Notes: a model not told the origin generated them from the sequence alone. Positions 31,838 to 44,215 are shown, numbered from the stretch's first letter. The stretch is 64,000 nt of DNA from Hyposmocoma kahamanoa (GCF_003589595.1 NW_020653774.1:747846-811845); one strand, 5' to 3'. Numbers and translations: made by a program.

Positions 31838-32187
31838 TTATAATTAGTAATACAATGACCGAATACTTACAAAAAATTCCTACGATACAGCTGGATTCGA
31901 AGCAACGTCTTCCAGCAAACCGTGCCAGACGCTATGACAATTAAACCACTGAACGAACTAGCGGACATTAAGATTTTTTTTATGTGCTTGTAGCAGATGT
32001 TTGGTTCTGGGATAATTTTTTGCCGTAGCGCCATCTGTGAGAAATTTATTTCTTCTCTCAGTCAGGTTGACTAAAGATGTCACTTTAACAATTGTAATTT
32101 TTCCGGATCGAAGAAATTTTTTCTAAGTGTTCGATCTTTGTATGAATAATTATAACAAAACTAGTGGAGTAACTTCACAAAAAATAA
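31838..32187 (-). mobile_element. inverted-repeat element with tRNA-like segment (family T), complete copy
   Basis: Left end ATAATTAGTAATACAATGACCGAATAC. The right end, from AAGTGTTCGATCTTTGTATG to CACAAAAAATAATTGAATATC, is the extended inverted partner. The tRNA-like part is on the minus strand near 31888-31965: the complement of GGATTCGAAGCAACGTCTTC gives the B-box side and that of CCGTGCCAGACGCTATG the middle. The body GCCGTAGCGCCATCTGTGAG is shared with the other copies. Confidence 0.65.
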
Positions 32188-32604
32188 TTGAATATCATGG
32201 TGGTGGAACATTCTCGCATTCAATAAACTTAAAATTACAATATCATTTTAACATTGTTTTCCCAATTCATGTTTGTATTTATGCGGTTTGCAAAACTACG
32301 TTATATATTGGTAACAATGTTTTGTTTCGTAGTGATAGTCTAAATGCCTGCATATTTCTTACACGTTTGTGTTCAGAAAGATGTGTAGCCTAAGTGACAT
32401 GACGTATTATGTAAGTGCCCCCATCCACTGGGCCACTAATCACAGCCACTAGACACGGCCACTAATAGCCGCGTCCAGCCACTATTAGTGACTGCGACTG
32501 GTGGCCGCGTATTATGTTTTGCTTATGGCAACATTGCTTTTATGGTGAGGCATTAATAACATCTTTCAAAATGGTCATGTTTGAACAAAACTACATCGAT
32601 CGAA

Positions 32605-32770
32605 TCTGGGACCTCAGCGTGGCAGTCAGGCAGTGGCATGTTAACCGATCGGCCACGGAGGTAGTTAAGGAGTACGTACAAAGCTCACATTATTGCTTGG
32701 CGGCAAAAATAGGTAAGGTGGCAAGTGCTTCCTTGGACGAACTCTTTTACAAGGAGCTCTATTGCTCTTT
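32605..32770. repeat. SINE family C head (minus) next to a family A fragment (plus)
   Basis: CGAATCTGGGACCTCAGCGTGG and CGGCCACGGAGGTAGTTAA (32600-32668) are the family C head. AGCTCACATTATTGCTTGGCGG and CTTCCTTGGACGAACTCTT with AGGAGCTCTATTGCT (32688-32770) are family A. Confidence 0.55.
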
Positions 32771-32799
32771 AGTGTTTTATGTTTATGTTCGGAGGGTGG

Positions 32800-33754
32800 T
32801 AAATTAGGGGATGAATTCGGTTTATTGAATTTCATCCACTTTCCCTTAATAGATTTCAATAAAACTTGTCACAGAGGGATAATTCCCATGAAAAGTAATA
32901 GTGGCCTGGACTGATCTGATGATGGAAATGGCAGACGAATGAGAGGAACCCTTGAACAGTGTACAGCAGCCCTTGTGGTTCAGAATGCGTTTATAGGCAA
33001 ATGTCGCTATACTTATACAAAAAGCGCTGAATAGTATACTCTCTGAGTGTATAATACACAATCAACCAATCTGAGGGTCTACATTTACTATATACACACA
33101 TACTATTTACAAGAGCGAGACAGATGTAATGCTATCTCACTAGTACCTATAAAAATACGTGTCTCGTGGATTTGACATGGATTTGACGCACAGAACAAAA
33201 TGACCAATGCGGTGAGTAGACGTGACGTTTGCAGCTTCAACAAGTAATATATTCAATTCATTTGAAAGAAGAAGAATTAACGACATAAGTATGGATGGAG
33301 CGGGGAAGTAAAAAGTAAGTAAACCAGCATTACAGTACACGGCGCCGTTATTTTTAAATAAACACCGTGTAGGTTATAGGCGAATCTACATGATTATCCC
33401 ATTGCGATTCGTGTCACGTCCGCGTACAGTGAGGATGCTCTGATAACACGAACGGGTTACGACACGAATTGGTGTCAAGTCCACTTCACTATAGAGAATC
33501 TATTATTGTCAGCGTCAAGTATTGGAATATTGTTGTGTGCTTTCTCTACCAAGTTAATGCACTCTTTACAAGTCAATCATTAGCCCAAATAGAAAAAAAA
33601 CATATATTTGGTGCTACACTTAAAACAATAAGCCTTTATTTCTACTACAGTGTTAGTCGACATTTTTATATTAGTTATATTTACAAATTATTAGTTATGC
33701 TATTGGTTACATTTACATATCTTATTAGGTAGCAACAGTAAAAGTGGCGTAGGC
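32800..33754. other. intergenic, no gene seen
   Basis: Short overlapping open frames without domains. Near 32810-32880 there is a weak match to the 3' part of the ACCGACTTC family (AGATTTCAATAAAACTTG). Confidence 0.45.
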
Positions 33755-33835
33755 CTACCCTACTGGCCTTCGTCATCCATTGTGGTCTTGCTTTTTAGTG
33801 TCGTCCCATCTTTTCCTCGGCCGACCTTTACGTCT
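33755..33835 (-). pseudogene. LINE polymerase C-terminal scrap
   Basis: The minus strand encodes GRPRKRWDDTKKQDHNG-like residues across a break, resembling the GRPxxRWxDDI ending common in insect LINE polymerases. Too short to classify. Confidence 0.35.
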
Positions 33836-36789
33836 TGTTTCGTTTCTTGTGTCCACTGAGTCGCTCTCTTTGTCCACCGATCATTTTCCATCCTACATAT
33901 TATTATAAACTCTGCCTACTTCCATGTCAGAGATTGTTTAGTTTTTATTACATTGATTATTTTTCTTTTTACTCTGGTTGCTGTATTCTTAATTCTCTCT
34001 TTTTGTTTTATTCCCAACATACTTCTTTCCATTTTTCTTTGACAAACTATTATACTTAATTTATGCGGTATAAAATAAATTAAATTCATAATGTCGGCTA
34101 AATTTGAAAACCTCGTAACTCCGTTTTTGGAGGAAATCCCTTTTTTACTCTTCAGCTCGCAATATCGGACAATTAAAGCTTAAAATATAATCTATAGATC
34201 TCCTGTTCGTTGTCTGTTGTAAAATAAAGGTATAATAATAGATTATGATGTAATGATTTATAGGAATTCTGTGTTTTGTTGTAGAAGTTCACAAAACCGA
34301 ATATATAACATAAACATGTTTAATATAGATACATATAGTATAATAAATATATATTGTTAGCTGTTGCCCGTGACTCTCATATAAAGTTTAATACCCTATT
34401 TCACTCCTGTTTAGGGTTGTTTAGTTTTGAGAATGTCAACCTTTTCCCATTTGCATTATTGTATATTTATACTAAGTTTCATTGTAAGTTCAAGGTCACG
34501 GTTTTTCATCATCCTTTTAGGGGTCGAATTAAAAAAAATCCGTTCTTAGTACGCCTACGCTAAACTAACACACCCTCAGCTTGTTATGTTTTAGGACTTA
34601 TAGTTTTTGCTGTGTGAACATCTACAACTGAGGTACTCCAAACTCTATTCCTTTAAGTATAATAGCTAATAGTATAAATACCCATAATATTATACGGTCA
34701 CTCCTGCGCTGGTTCATCTCGCCACGGCTATATAGGCACCTGCCTATATACCTAGTGGTGGTAGAACACTGGTAGGATATAAGTATAATACCAGTATCAG
34801 AAGTAAAAAAAACAGACAGACAATTACTAGCGTCTTTCGATCGTCCGAGTCTTGCCAACCCACGCGCAGCGTCAACATGACTACCGCCCGACTGCGACGC
34901 AACGCTAGCGCGGCATATACACAAATTAGTTAGGGATACTACGTTGCACCGCGGACGTCGTGTCGACGCTGTGCATGTGTTGCCAAAACGCTGACCCTCG
35001 AAAGACGTTAGTGTGAGGAGCCTCTTGCAGCAAATGATTAATAAATCTTTGAATAAGAAACTGGAACGACCAACGGACTAAATCGCCGCTATGATGCCCG
35101 ATGTCAAGTCGTCACCAATCGTAGACATCTGAGAGGTGCGCCTTAAGAAGGGCATCAAGTTGTGACACTGATCGCAAAAACCTAAAAGTACTTTATAAAC
35201 GTAGCGTAAAAATCGTAATCATATAGTTTCTTGTGAAGGTTCTTCGTACTCCATTTCCAGTACACGCAGTACTTGTGGGTTCTATAACAGCTATGTTTCT
35301 CAAGATAATCTTTTTATGGATAGAATTTTGAATTTTATCTCAGATAGAATAAAGTTTATAGCACAAATGTTCAGTTTATGTTGTCGCTTCGGGATTTGTT
35401 GAACGACTTTTGCACGGATATGCGCCGTCGTTTTACTTTATTGACGGCGGAAGAGAAAATTTATTTGTTTGTACAAATCCGAGATATTTATCGTAACTTC
35501 AAAGTAAGGAAGTAGTAAGTTACGTTTGTAGAGAGGAAAGTATAGAATCATCGAATAACTTTTGTTGCTGTGTAGTTTTCTGTTGCGAAATTGATATAGG
35601 TGGAAATCGTCCAAAAAAATTCACTCCTGGTTCATATTCATATCCAGCTTTTTAACCTCTTTATAAACGTCTCACTTTCTCGTTCTTCTCTATTTATACT
35701 CCATTCTTTGTCTTCCTTTCTTTCTTTATCCATGTATCTTCCCCTCACAAATTCACATACTGCAAAGGAACAGAATATACTCCCCATCTGTTTCTTCAAA
35801 ACCTTGGAGCTAGTCAAGGCTAAAGTTATAGGCTTTCTTGAACAAACGCGTGCCATCGCCTATTACGTCGTCGTTTAATATCGGGCGAGATTGTGACCTA
35901 TCACGCGTCTGTTTTACATGAAAGAAAAGAAAAAAGATGCCAATTAGCCGGTCAGCTATTCTTTTCCGTCGAAAAGATCTATGTTTTATTATTATTAAAT
36001 ACTTATCAAGTACTGTCACTCTAGGACTCAAAAAGTATTGGTGTTCGATATATAGATTATGATCCAATACCATAAGACGCCGCTGTTTTTTAGCGTCGTT
36101 TCGCACCATTCTATTATGTGGACGGCATTCGAGGGTTTTTGTTGACTTCGTCGCCCCAGTGCCACATGAGACGTTGTAACAGGTGTTTCCGGTTCACTCG
36201 GATTAAATATGTATTCACATAATTCTGTATGACTTTTCAATGGCTACATGAAATAGGGACCGCGAGTTCTGCGAGCCAGATGGACGGAAAAAGTGACAAC
36301 AAAAAAAAATACATACAGATTTATTTGTAAAATACTAACAACCTCGCAGGATTATAGGAATATAACATAATAAGCAACGATTATGGCAAATCTGGCAACA
36401 CACGTGTCAAACATGACTTTGGCCTAAAGCAGCTGTACCTGATTTTAACATGAAAATAAACAAAAACCGACTGTTTATAAGCATATCCGTTAGTCATACG
36501 CCTTCACGGGCTGTCTCTTGAGTATGGACTTGCCGGGGTTTGTGGTTAGCTGCAGTGACCGGACACGTTCGTCTGTCCCGGTGGTGTGTGGCCGAGGCGT
36601 TCGTCTCGCGCGCAGCTAGTGAGTCTTAGTAGAGGTCTAGTTAGCGGGGCACGTGAGTTGCCCTTTAAGTCGGTGGCTATGTCCGGACATTGTCACAGGA
36701 CACTGGTACTTGGCATCTCCGGCACTAGTCCGGAGAGCTAGTAGAGGATGAGCTAGACATCTTCCGGTCTCTCCCGCCGCGTAGGAATT
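33836..36789. other. repeat-poor intergenic sequence, no gene seen
   Basis: The T-rich plus-strand frame at 33835-34059 is low complexity. Near 34356-34560 a segment (GCTGTTGCCCGTGACTCTCATA) looks like a dispersed repeat, but has no second copy here. A GC-richer block at 36530-36790 precedes, and may belong to, the LINE 5' region that follows. Confidence 0.45.
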
Positions 36790-37030
36790 GACAAAACTGG
36801 AGATACACTTTCATTCGGCGTCGGGAAGTGACCTTACTGCTCCGCCACTATTGAGGAGGTTTGGTAGTCGACTTAGAGTCGGCGGCTCAGCGGCGGCAAC
36901 CGTTAGTCGTGGGAGCGCGACGGGAAGTGAGCGTGCCTGTAGCTCCGATACCTATCTGGAAAATAGGAAGGGTGCTGTACATACACCCGGGGCGGCTCAC
37001 CTAAGGTTGAAGTCTATGCAAACGTGCTGA
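36790..37030 (+). repeat. LINE 5'-region fragment, plus orientation
   Basis: Contains CGTCGGGAAGTGACCTTACTGC, GGGAAGTGAGCGTGCCTGTAG, CTCCGATACCTATCTGGAAAATAGG and CACCCGGGGCGGCTCACCTAA. The same ordered segments occur in inverse orientation at 39041-39250, directly 5' of a minus-strand LINE, so this is probably the detached 5' region of another copy. The 80-codon open frame here is not supported. Confidence 0.55.
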
Positions 37031-37309
37031 TCCGAGGTTAGGACCTTTTTTTATAGATGGTCCCTGCGCGGGTTCGCTCGCGCAGGTCATAGTGCCTTTC
37101 CCGCATAACCAAGAGGTTTAGTAATAGGATGTGTAAGCTGTTTACATTTACTTGCTGGTTTTATCAGATGGTCATCTCATAATATACTTATAAACAGTCC
37201 CATATCTTTCTACGTAAGTTTTGTTTATAGTGCCCCTTTCTGCCGACTCTTAAGGTATATGAGAAGGGGTCTATAACCTGTGCAATCAGCCGGTGTACAG
37301 GGTTCTCAT

Positions 37310-37450
37310 TTAAACCATTTATTTACCACACACAGTAATACGTACGAACATAATAATATAACAATATTGTGGGAACAACGACAGTGCGTGGAAGGCACAG
37401 GCTCAGTATAATCCTCGTGGCTGTATGCCTCGCGGTACTGATTTTCAGCC
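37310..37450 (-). repeat. LINE 3'-end fragment
   Basis: The minus strand reads GGCTGAAAATCAGTACCGCG, then CACAATATTGTTATATTATT, then GTGGTAAATAAATGG: the order seen in 3' UTRs of CR1/Jockey-like elements. A short GGCTGAAAATCAGTGCTGTG piece recurs at 49999-50018. Confidence 0.45.
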
Positions 37451-37649
37451 TGACCTTGTTGACACATCGTTTTCCAACATAATCCAATTCAACGATACCA
37501 TCGCCACGATAAACATCGAATAGGTACTAATAATTATATCGGTTGAATTTATTAATAACATTTAATAGATTAATTTTAAAAAATGGACTATGAACGACTA
37601 ATTTACATGTAATGAACAATATTAATATTATTAAAAAATATGTATAAAC

Positions 37650-37713
37650 CAGACAATATTATCAGTTACACTTACGCGCGAGCCAGCGTAAGTGTAACTG
37701 ATAATATTGTCTG
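37650..37713. repeat. perfect 28-bp inverted repeat, 8-nt loop
   Basis: The arms at 37650-37677 and 37686-37713 are exact reverse complements (arm start CAGACAATATTATCAGTTAC). The loop is GCGAGCCA. It lies in otherwise AT-rich DNA between two LINE fragments. Confidence 0.9.
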
Positions 37714-37975
37714 CTCTGTCTCTAAACTAATAAGAAGAAGGAAAAAAAAACAGTTAACTTCACATAAATTAAAATAACATTCTTCCCGTTTTGCTCATAC
37801 GAAGTTGTCCCGTTACAAGAAGGAGTTACATTACTTTTTGTCGCTCTAATAATTCTCTTTTCGTGTGCGTCTTAACTAAGTGTTGGGAACTGCTACGACG
37901 GAGAGGTGGTGGTGAATCATTCCAAATTTTCGTCGCTGAATACTTCAGATCACCCCTGTAGCCAGTCGTCCTATG

Positions 37976-39250
37976 TCACGGCGTGGCTAAAAGGTTGGCT
38001 TGTCTTCGTCGAGTATTTATACTATAAACGTTCGTGATCCAGTCTAGCTTGTCAAAGAGATATTTTGGCTTTCGGAGTGTAATTAACTTGTGTACAAAAC
38101 AAGTCAAATGGATTTGAGCTTCCATTTTTAATATATTTTCTCGATTTAAGTAGGAAGTAACGTGTACACGTCTTGGAATATTAAAGAAAACACGAGCACA
38201 AGCCTTTTGTACTCGCTGTATGCCACGTTTCGTTTTCTCCAGGAGTCTCAGTCCATATACCGCATCACAGTAGTTGAAATAAGACAGCACCAGCGATTCG
38301 ACTAGTATCTGTCTAACTTTTTCTGATAGGTATTTTCTAATTCGCTACAGCAGCTTTAGACGATAAAAAGCGTTTCTAATTTTTATATTAATGTGCTCTA
38401 TAAATCGCAACTCACTGTCCATTATTAGGTTCAAGTTCCTGGCACTATTTACCAGTTCGATATTGTCGTTCCCCAAATTTATAATAGGATTATAACTTAG
38501 AATTTTCTCCCTTTGGACTCTCGTACCTGTTACCAGGAACTTTGATTTGCTTGCATTTAACAGTAGCGCATTCTATTTTGCCCACTGGCAAATATTTCGC
38601 AAATCCGCGTTGATACCTAGTAAGGCAGTATAAGTATTTGTAGGGGAAAAGGACTGGCAGAGTTGCGTGTTGTCTGCAAAGAGATGGACCTTGCTATGAT
38701 GTACCACTTTTGGAAGATCTGTTGTAAAAAGTGCAAAAAGTATCGGGCTCAGAATGGAGCCCTGTGGCGTACTAGATGAGATGCTGTATTTTCTGTAACT
38801 CGCGTCGGTTCCTGAACTATCACTTCAAATCTACGTTCTGAAAAAAAGTCCAATATCTGTCGCGATCTTGGATCCGTGGATTGCAATAAATCAGCATTAA
38901 AATCTGTCAGCAAAAAAGTGTAATCACAGTAACCGAAACAACTTATGGAATCGTTGAGTGCATCGATGGCATCGGATACCGTTACTTCTTTAGGCCTCAT
39001 AGATCGTGGTCACAAATTTCATCCGGTTTCAACAGTCTAGTGCATTAGGTGAGCCTCTCCGGGTGCACGCACAGTACCTCCCTATTTTCCAGATAGGTAC
39101 CGGAGCTGTAAGCACGCTCACTTCCCGTTGTGCATTGCATAACAAAGGTTGCCACTGCTAAGCCGTTGATTCTAAAAGTTCCCCACCAAATTATCCCTTT
39201 GGTGGTAGAGCAGTAGCACGCTCACTTCCCGACCCTGAAGCGTTGGGACT
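37976..39250 (-). mobile_element. deleted CR1/Jockey-like LINE
   Basis: On the minus strand, in order: a 5' region (39250-39041, shared with 36790-37030), a fragment of endonuclease (39000 to about 38795, with LTDFNADLLQ and VQEPTRV), then directly the reverse-transcriptase motifs TPQGSILSPILF (near 38770-38740) and FADN (near 38675), and a C-terminal region (38290-37976) with YFNYCDAVYG and QKACARVFFN. The N-terminal endonuclease, the rest of that domain and the first half of the polymerase are missing, so at least two internal deletions occurred. The second Asp of the FADD catalytic pair is Asn. Several stops and frameshifts interrupt it. Confidence 0.7.
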
Positions 39251-39349
39251 GTGGAGACTTTGACACTAAATTCAATAGCGTAGAGATATAGTCATTCCAC
39301 AGCATGGATATACTTACATAGATAAACCATGGCCTATTATAGCGAAATG

Positions 39350-39720
39350 CGGGTTAACGAATTGAAATATTTGAGTAGGGAACTTATTGGCGACGATAAG
39401 CACGAATCTAAACTAGACAGTTTAGACCACCGGCGTAAAGTTGCCTGTCTGTCGGTTTTTTACAGAATTTACTTCAGTGAGTGTCCCAAGAGCTCCACCA
39501 ACGCATCCCGCCCGCACCCTTTTACTATCGGACACCCAGACGTACGGCGGATTATCATTCTTATTTGATCGATATTCCCTTCAGGCGTACCAAGCGTTAG
39601 GCATGGAATTCCCTGCCTGCGGCTGTGTTTCCGAGCACATACAACCCGAGTATCTTTAATGTGTGACTGACTAAGCATCTTCTGGGCGAGCTCGTTCCAT
39701 CGTAGATCCTATCTTTGCTC
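39350..39720 (+). pseudogene. LINE reverse-transcriptase C-terminal fragment
   Basis: Encodes LDSLDHRRKVACLSVFYRIY and then, after frame changes, GMEFPACGC and related residues. This corresponds to the LxSLEHRRKVACLxVFYRIxFGEC...WNSLPA signature near the end of many lepidopteran LINE polymerases. It is plus strand, 100 bp from the 5' end of the minus-strand LINE, so it is a separate insertion. Confidence 0.6.
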
Positions 39721-41514
39721 CAGGGCTAGGTAGCGGTCAAAAGCAAGTCCATTAAAAAAAAATGATCTGCTAAATTTGAAAGGCCGTATAAACAATCGTT
39801 AGTTTTATGAGGATCGCTGAGATGTGCGTAACCTAAACTAAATATTTAATTACACCCTGTTGTTATTTCTCAACAAGACGTGCCTACGCGCCTACCTCGC
39901 AGTTTGTACCCCCGGACCTCCGACCTCACCCCTCGCCATATAATTCTCATTTGTATTCTGCCGCGGATTAACATCAAAATTAGTACAAGGAAGAGCAGCT
40001 TAGATGTAATCTTCCGATTTAACATCAGCTAATGTTTTACACGCCAGTAGCGAACATGCGGCTTTAACGCTTATTATTTCAGGAGATAAGGAGTTCATTA
40101 TCTTTTCGGAAGTAACAATAGCAAGTATTTTGCGTACAGTTTCAAGTTCTTCTATAGTCAAATTTCGTTGTAAAATTAAATTTGTAATCCACTTAGTTTT
40201 AATGACCTATGTTTATGCGTGTCTGACATATTCCACATTTGTCAGACACACACGACGGGTACCAGTATCATTTCGCACCTTCTCAAAAATAGAGCATCAC
40301 TCACCCGGGCACTGAATTTAGTCAATGACATCGCCAATCGAATCGGTTTCTACGTGGACGAATTCTAAATGGTGACATATTTTTTATTGTGTTATATTTA
40401 TATTTATGAAACGACACAGTAAGGCGTTGTGCAAACGGTTTCTGTCTCGGTTTCTGTCGGTGCTGGTCGGACACCACCGCCTCTTCGCCTTCCGCGTCTA
40501 TAACCGCAAGATGGTAAAAATCATTGTTCGGGTTAAGAAATAAGATATCCTTGTTATTAAACTTAGAATTAAGTCATTTTCGTTAAACTAAGGTAAACGA
40601 TTATTTTGTGGGGAACTGTATACGTTTTTACAATAAGATTCCGGAGCGTACATTAAGATTTAAAACTTACGTTAAAAGTATTTTAATTGAAAAGTCATAT
40701 TACGAAATTGAAGACTACGTGTTAGATAAAGATGTATGGAAAGACGACATGAATTTAGATTTCAAACAATGATGATTCAAAGTGTATTCCAGAGCATTTA
40801 CGTTTATTTGAAAAGACCAATCCCTAGAGTTTCTTGCTCGTTCTTCTCAGAGAAGTCACCACAGTGAACGAGCAGTAGCTTAAAAAATGACATTTTCAAG
40901 TGTAAAAATGTTACCTATGGAATAAATTATTATTTGATTAGATGTGATTCGCATAACACGCGCTGCGCAAGTTCTTTACGTGCAAAATGACATCGTTGTG
41001 TAATGGCAGCACGTCACATGGCTACTTGTAGTCGTTATTTGGTATTTGACGTACAGCCAACCACGCAAATACTGACAAATATGATCGTCTACACATAGAG
41101 TCCACCATAGTGTGGGTGGTTTACTTGCGTATTTGCCTATTTGGCTCCTTTGATGAGTGCCGAGAAACCTACCAGCACGACGCGAGTTTGGTGTTTCCTG
41201 TGTTTGTCGAATAGCCTAACAAGACAAATAATTTGTCACACATGCCATCTACACATGGTTATTGGTTACTCAGCGAAATCTAAAAAAATCTCAGCGAAAA
41301 TATCCACAATGAAGAGTTTCAACTTATTTAGAGTCTACATTTAGTAGGTAATTGTTATGTTTACTGCACTGTTGCATCGGGTTTGCCTGTAATTACAGAG
41401 ATAAGGTTTCATTTAAAAATACTAAGTATATTGTGAGGTATCTGTATAAGATCTTTGGGTACACCCCTACCGTATTTGTAGAGTTTATACTGTTTCTAAT
41501 TACAATCTACAATT
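39721..41514. other. intergenic, no gene seen
   Basis: No domain, tandem or long inverted repeat recognised. The small open frames (40130-40315, 41141-41591) lack features. Confidence 0.45.
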
Positions 41515-41580
41515 GTTATGGACACGTTTGTTGCTTACCACCAGGTGCACTATTTATTTGTCCGTGGGTTTGTATTATTT
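41515..41580 (-). repeat. dispersed repeat family A, head fragment
   Basis: GTTATGGACACGTTTGTTGC, TTACCACCAGGTGCAC and TTTGTCCGT match the 5' end of family A on the opposite strand. Confidence 0.5.
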
Positions 41581-42414
41581 GTCTTCATTAATTACATGTA
41601 TCTAATAAGTGCGGGTGGCATGGTAGAAATATGGCTTCAGCTAACTAATTAAAATAGCGCATTTAAAAAAACGCTCCAAAGTAATATTGAATTTGTTTAT
41701 AATTTTTAAGTAACTATCAACTTAAACAACATTCATTTGACATAAATAATTAAAAATAAATGCTACCAGCAAAATATTAGCTGGTAGCGTTCGCAAATTT
41801 GTCATCAACTAATAAGCTTGATTTATTAAAATCAAACCTAGACGTATCTGTAGTTGTTTTCTTCATATCCTTGTTGTTTGTAAGTTTTACTATGTTTCGT
41901 CATCAATGGTATCAATGATGGACGTCTTTGTAAACAATTGTAAATCTATTTCACATTTTCCGTTGCGTCATATTGAGCCACTGAAAAAGCTGGTCCTGGA
42001 TTTTCGAAAGACCTGCAAGGTAAAAGTCTGTTTAACCATCACGCGTCCTAAAGACAAACGGTGTCACTAACGACATTTGTATTGCAGTGACCCAGAACCA
42101 CTTTCATACACCACATTGGAAAAAAAAAAAATTATAATTTCTTTTTCACAAAATCATTAATGACACCGTGTGTCTCTGGAACGTGCTGGGTTAATTAATA
42201 TAATAATGCAATGCTATCAAAAGAGGAAAATTTCATTTAATAATCCATGGTAATATTATAGAACCTTCATCACTGGTTAGGTTAGGTTAGAGTAACAAGT
42301 TTTTTTTTAAACTTATATTTTTAAGACTTATAATTTTTTAAGTACATTGAACGTTTGACCATCATGATTAAATTAGTTTTGTGAAATTATTCAACTAGTT
42401 TACTATACTAGCAG

Positions 42415-42645
42415 CAGCAGAGCTCCTCGTGCAAGAGTTCGTCCAGGGAAGTACTGTCACCTTACCTATTTCTGCCGCCAAACAGTAATGTCAGCATTAC
42501 TGCGTTCCAGTTTTGAAGGGTAAGGGTGCTGGTGAAATTACAGGCACATGGGATTTGTTAACTTATGTCTTAAAGCTCTGAGTGGCACCGCAACTGTTAT
42601 GGACAGGCATGTAGCTTACCATCAGACGCACGACACGTTCGTCCA
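42415..42645 (-). repeat. dispersed repeat family A copy
   Basis: From AGAGCTCCTCGTGCAAGAGTT and GTCCAGGGAAGTACTGTCACC through GCAGTAATG-like sequence, CAGGCACATGGG and TTAAAGCTCTGAGTGGCAC to TGTTATGGACAGGC and CACGTTCGTCC. It is nearly full length. Confidence 0.65.
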
Positions 42646-42689
42646 GCCAATTGATATCATTATAAAATAATAATAATTATTACTAATAC

Positions 42690-42885
42690 TATAAAGGTCG
42701 AACACTTAGGAAAAAAGGAAAAATCCCTTCGATCCGGGTGGATTCGAACCAATGTCTTTCAGCAAACCGTGCCAGACTATACGCATTTTTTATGTGTGAT
42801 CCTTGTTTCTGGTTTTACCGTAGCGTCATCTGTGACAAATCTATTTCTTCACTTAGCCAGGTATCTTTACATCAGCTGACTAGAC
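42690..42885 (-). mobile_element. family T element, one-ended copy
   Basis: Starts ATACTATAAAGGTCGAACACTT, then GATCCGGGTGGATTCGAACC (minus-strand B-box region), AAACCGTGCCAGACTATACG and TACCGTAGCGTCATCTGTGA. No right inverted repeat is found. Confidence 0.6.
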
Positions 42886-42901
42886 TACAAGAATAAGACT
42901 G

Positions 42902-43029
42902 TTACTTAGGGTGTTTCCTGTCAAACTCGTCCATTTCCACACAAAGACTCTCGGGTTGATCGAGCTTGCCATCGCAAGCGGATGAGCTGTACGAGTTCAG
43001 CTTCTTCGATTTCAGGTGTTTGCTTAAAA
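42902..43029 (-). CDS. possible terminal exon of a host gene
   Basis: The minus strand has an acceptor CATTCTTGCAG ending at 43030. After two bases completing a codon, 41 codons follow to a TAA at 42902-42904. The peptide includes KHLKSKKLNSYSSSACDGK and ends CVEMDEFDRKHPK: a mixed, charged composition unlike random AT-rich DNA. A second frame on the same strand is also open for 60 codons, which weakens the call. No family is recognised. Upstream exons would lie at higher coordinates; I did not find them. Confidence 0.3.
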
Positions 43030-43904
43030 CTGCAAGAATGGATAAATTTAATTCTGACATCACACATATTGTTGTAGTTTAAATCTAAATACCTGTTTTT
43101 CACACTAACACAATTAATTCCTGCTCATTAGTGCAGAACCCACAATTACGAACACGGAAGAAAAAAACAATGGGAGTGCCTTACATCTAGATCATTATCC
43201 GAAGTGGTGGCGCCAAAACTCACACATTTATAATTTGAAACACTGATAATGATTGGTCGTAGTTCCTAATTTAAAAAGAAGTAACAAATTCTGTTCTGTT
43301 AATATAATTTAAACTTGACCCTGTTGACATATAATTAGCATATAAACACCCATAGCACACTAAGAAAACTTATTACAATGTAGTATAAACAAACATTGTA
43401 TAAATAGTCAGTAAATATTGTAAATAAAGTTAGTTGATCAATACCATCTGATTTTAACTCATCTCCTTGCTTAGTGACCTGCTACTCCTCTCACTGTGGC
43501 CAGGACACCTTTAGCCATCAGTAGATCGATCTTGTGAGCCTGCTTGACTGGCAGTGAGAAAACCATTCCTATACACATCGCACGACGTGTACATCCTAAT
43601 TTCCTTCCCAACTTCCGTTTGTCACCTTAGGTCTCCTGGTGACAGACTTCCTTACTTATACTATATATCTCTCCATTTATATATTTATGGTTAGGTTAGG
43701 CTACACACCGTTAGGTTGTAGGGCTACACTTGATAGATCGTAAGACGACCCTTGAGGTCTCTCCGTTAGATTCTGATAGTGTAGTTATTATCTTACCATA
43801 AATTCATGTACAGCAGGCGGTTGGTATTTGCTGCATACAACTAGACACTACATTGACAGACAAACACTAACACCACATTAAATACCTAACCGCACGCTGT
43901 TCAG

Positions 43905-44215
43905 ATACTATTAATACAAAGATCGAACACGTATAAAAAATTCCTTCGGTCTCTAGCCGGGGCTGATAGCTGTAAAGGTATCTAACTGGGTGACGAAATA
44001 CTTTCATAAATTTCTCATAGATGGCGCTACGGCCAAACAGTCGTTGAAAAATGAAATACAAAGATACGAAACAAGGACATAGAAAAATTCGTGAGGTCCG
44101 CTGGTTCGTTCCGTTGCTTACTTGGCATAGCGTCGGGCACGGTATGCTAGAAGACTTCGGTTCGAATTTTTTATAAGTGTTCGATTTGTATTAATAATTA
44201 TAACAAACTAGTTGA
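43905..44215 (+). mobile_element. family T element, complete copy, plus orientation
   Basis: Left end ACTATTAATACAAAGATCG then AACACGTATAAAAAATTCC. Right end AATTTTTTATAAGTGTTCG then ATTTGTATTAATAATTATAAC: an inverted repeat of about 35 bp with few changes. The tRNA-like part is on the plus strand: GTTGCTTACTTGGCATAGCG, CACGGTATGC, then CTTCGGTTCGAA. The body contains AGATGGCGCTACGGC. Confidence 0.7.

Noticed and set aside
24000..32000. piRNA cluster inferred from nested transposons
   Set aside because: Nesting alone is common in repeat-rich DNA. Without small-RNA data the claim has no support.
33835..34059. 74-codon frame rich in Ser, Phe, Tyr and Leu
   Set aside because: T-rich low-complexity DNA gives such residues by composition alone.
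36788..37030. 80-codon plus-strand frame in GC-rich DNA
   Set aside because: The region matches a LINE 5' segment at 39041-39250, and the second copy does not keep the frame.
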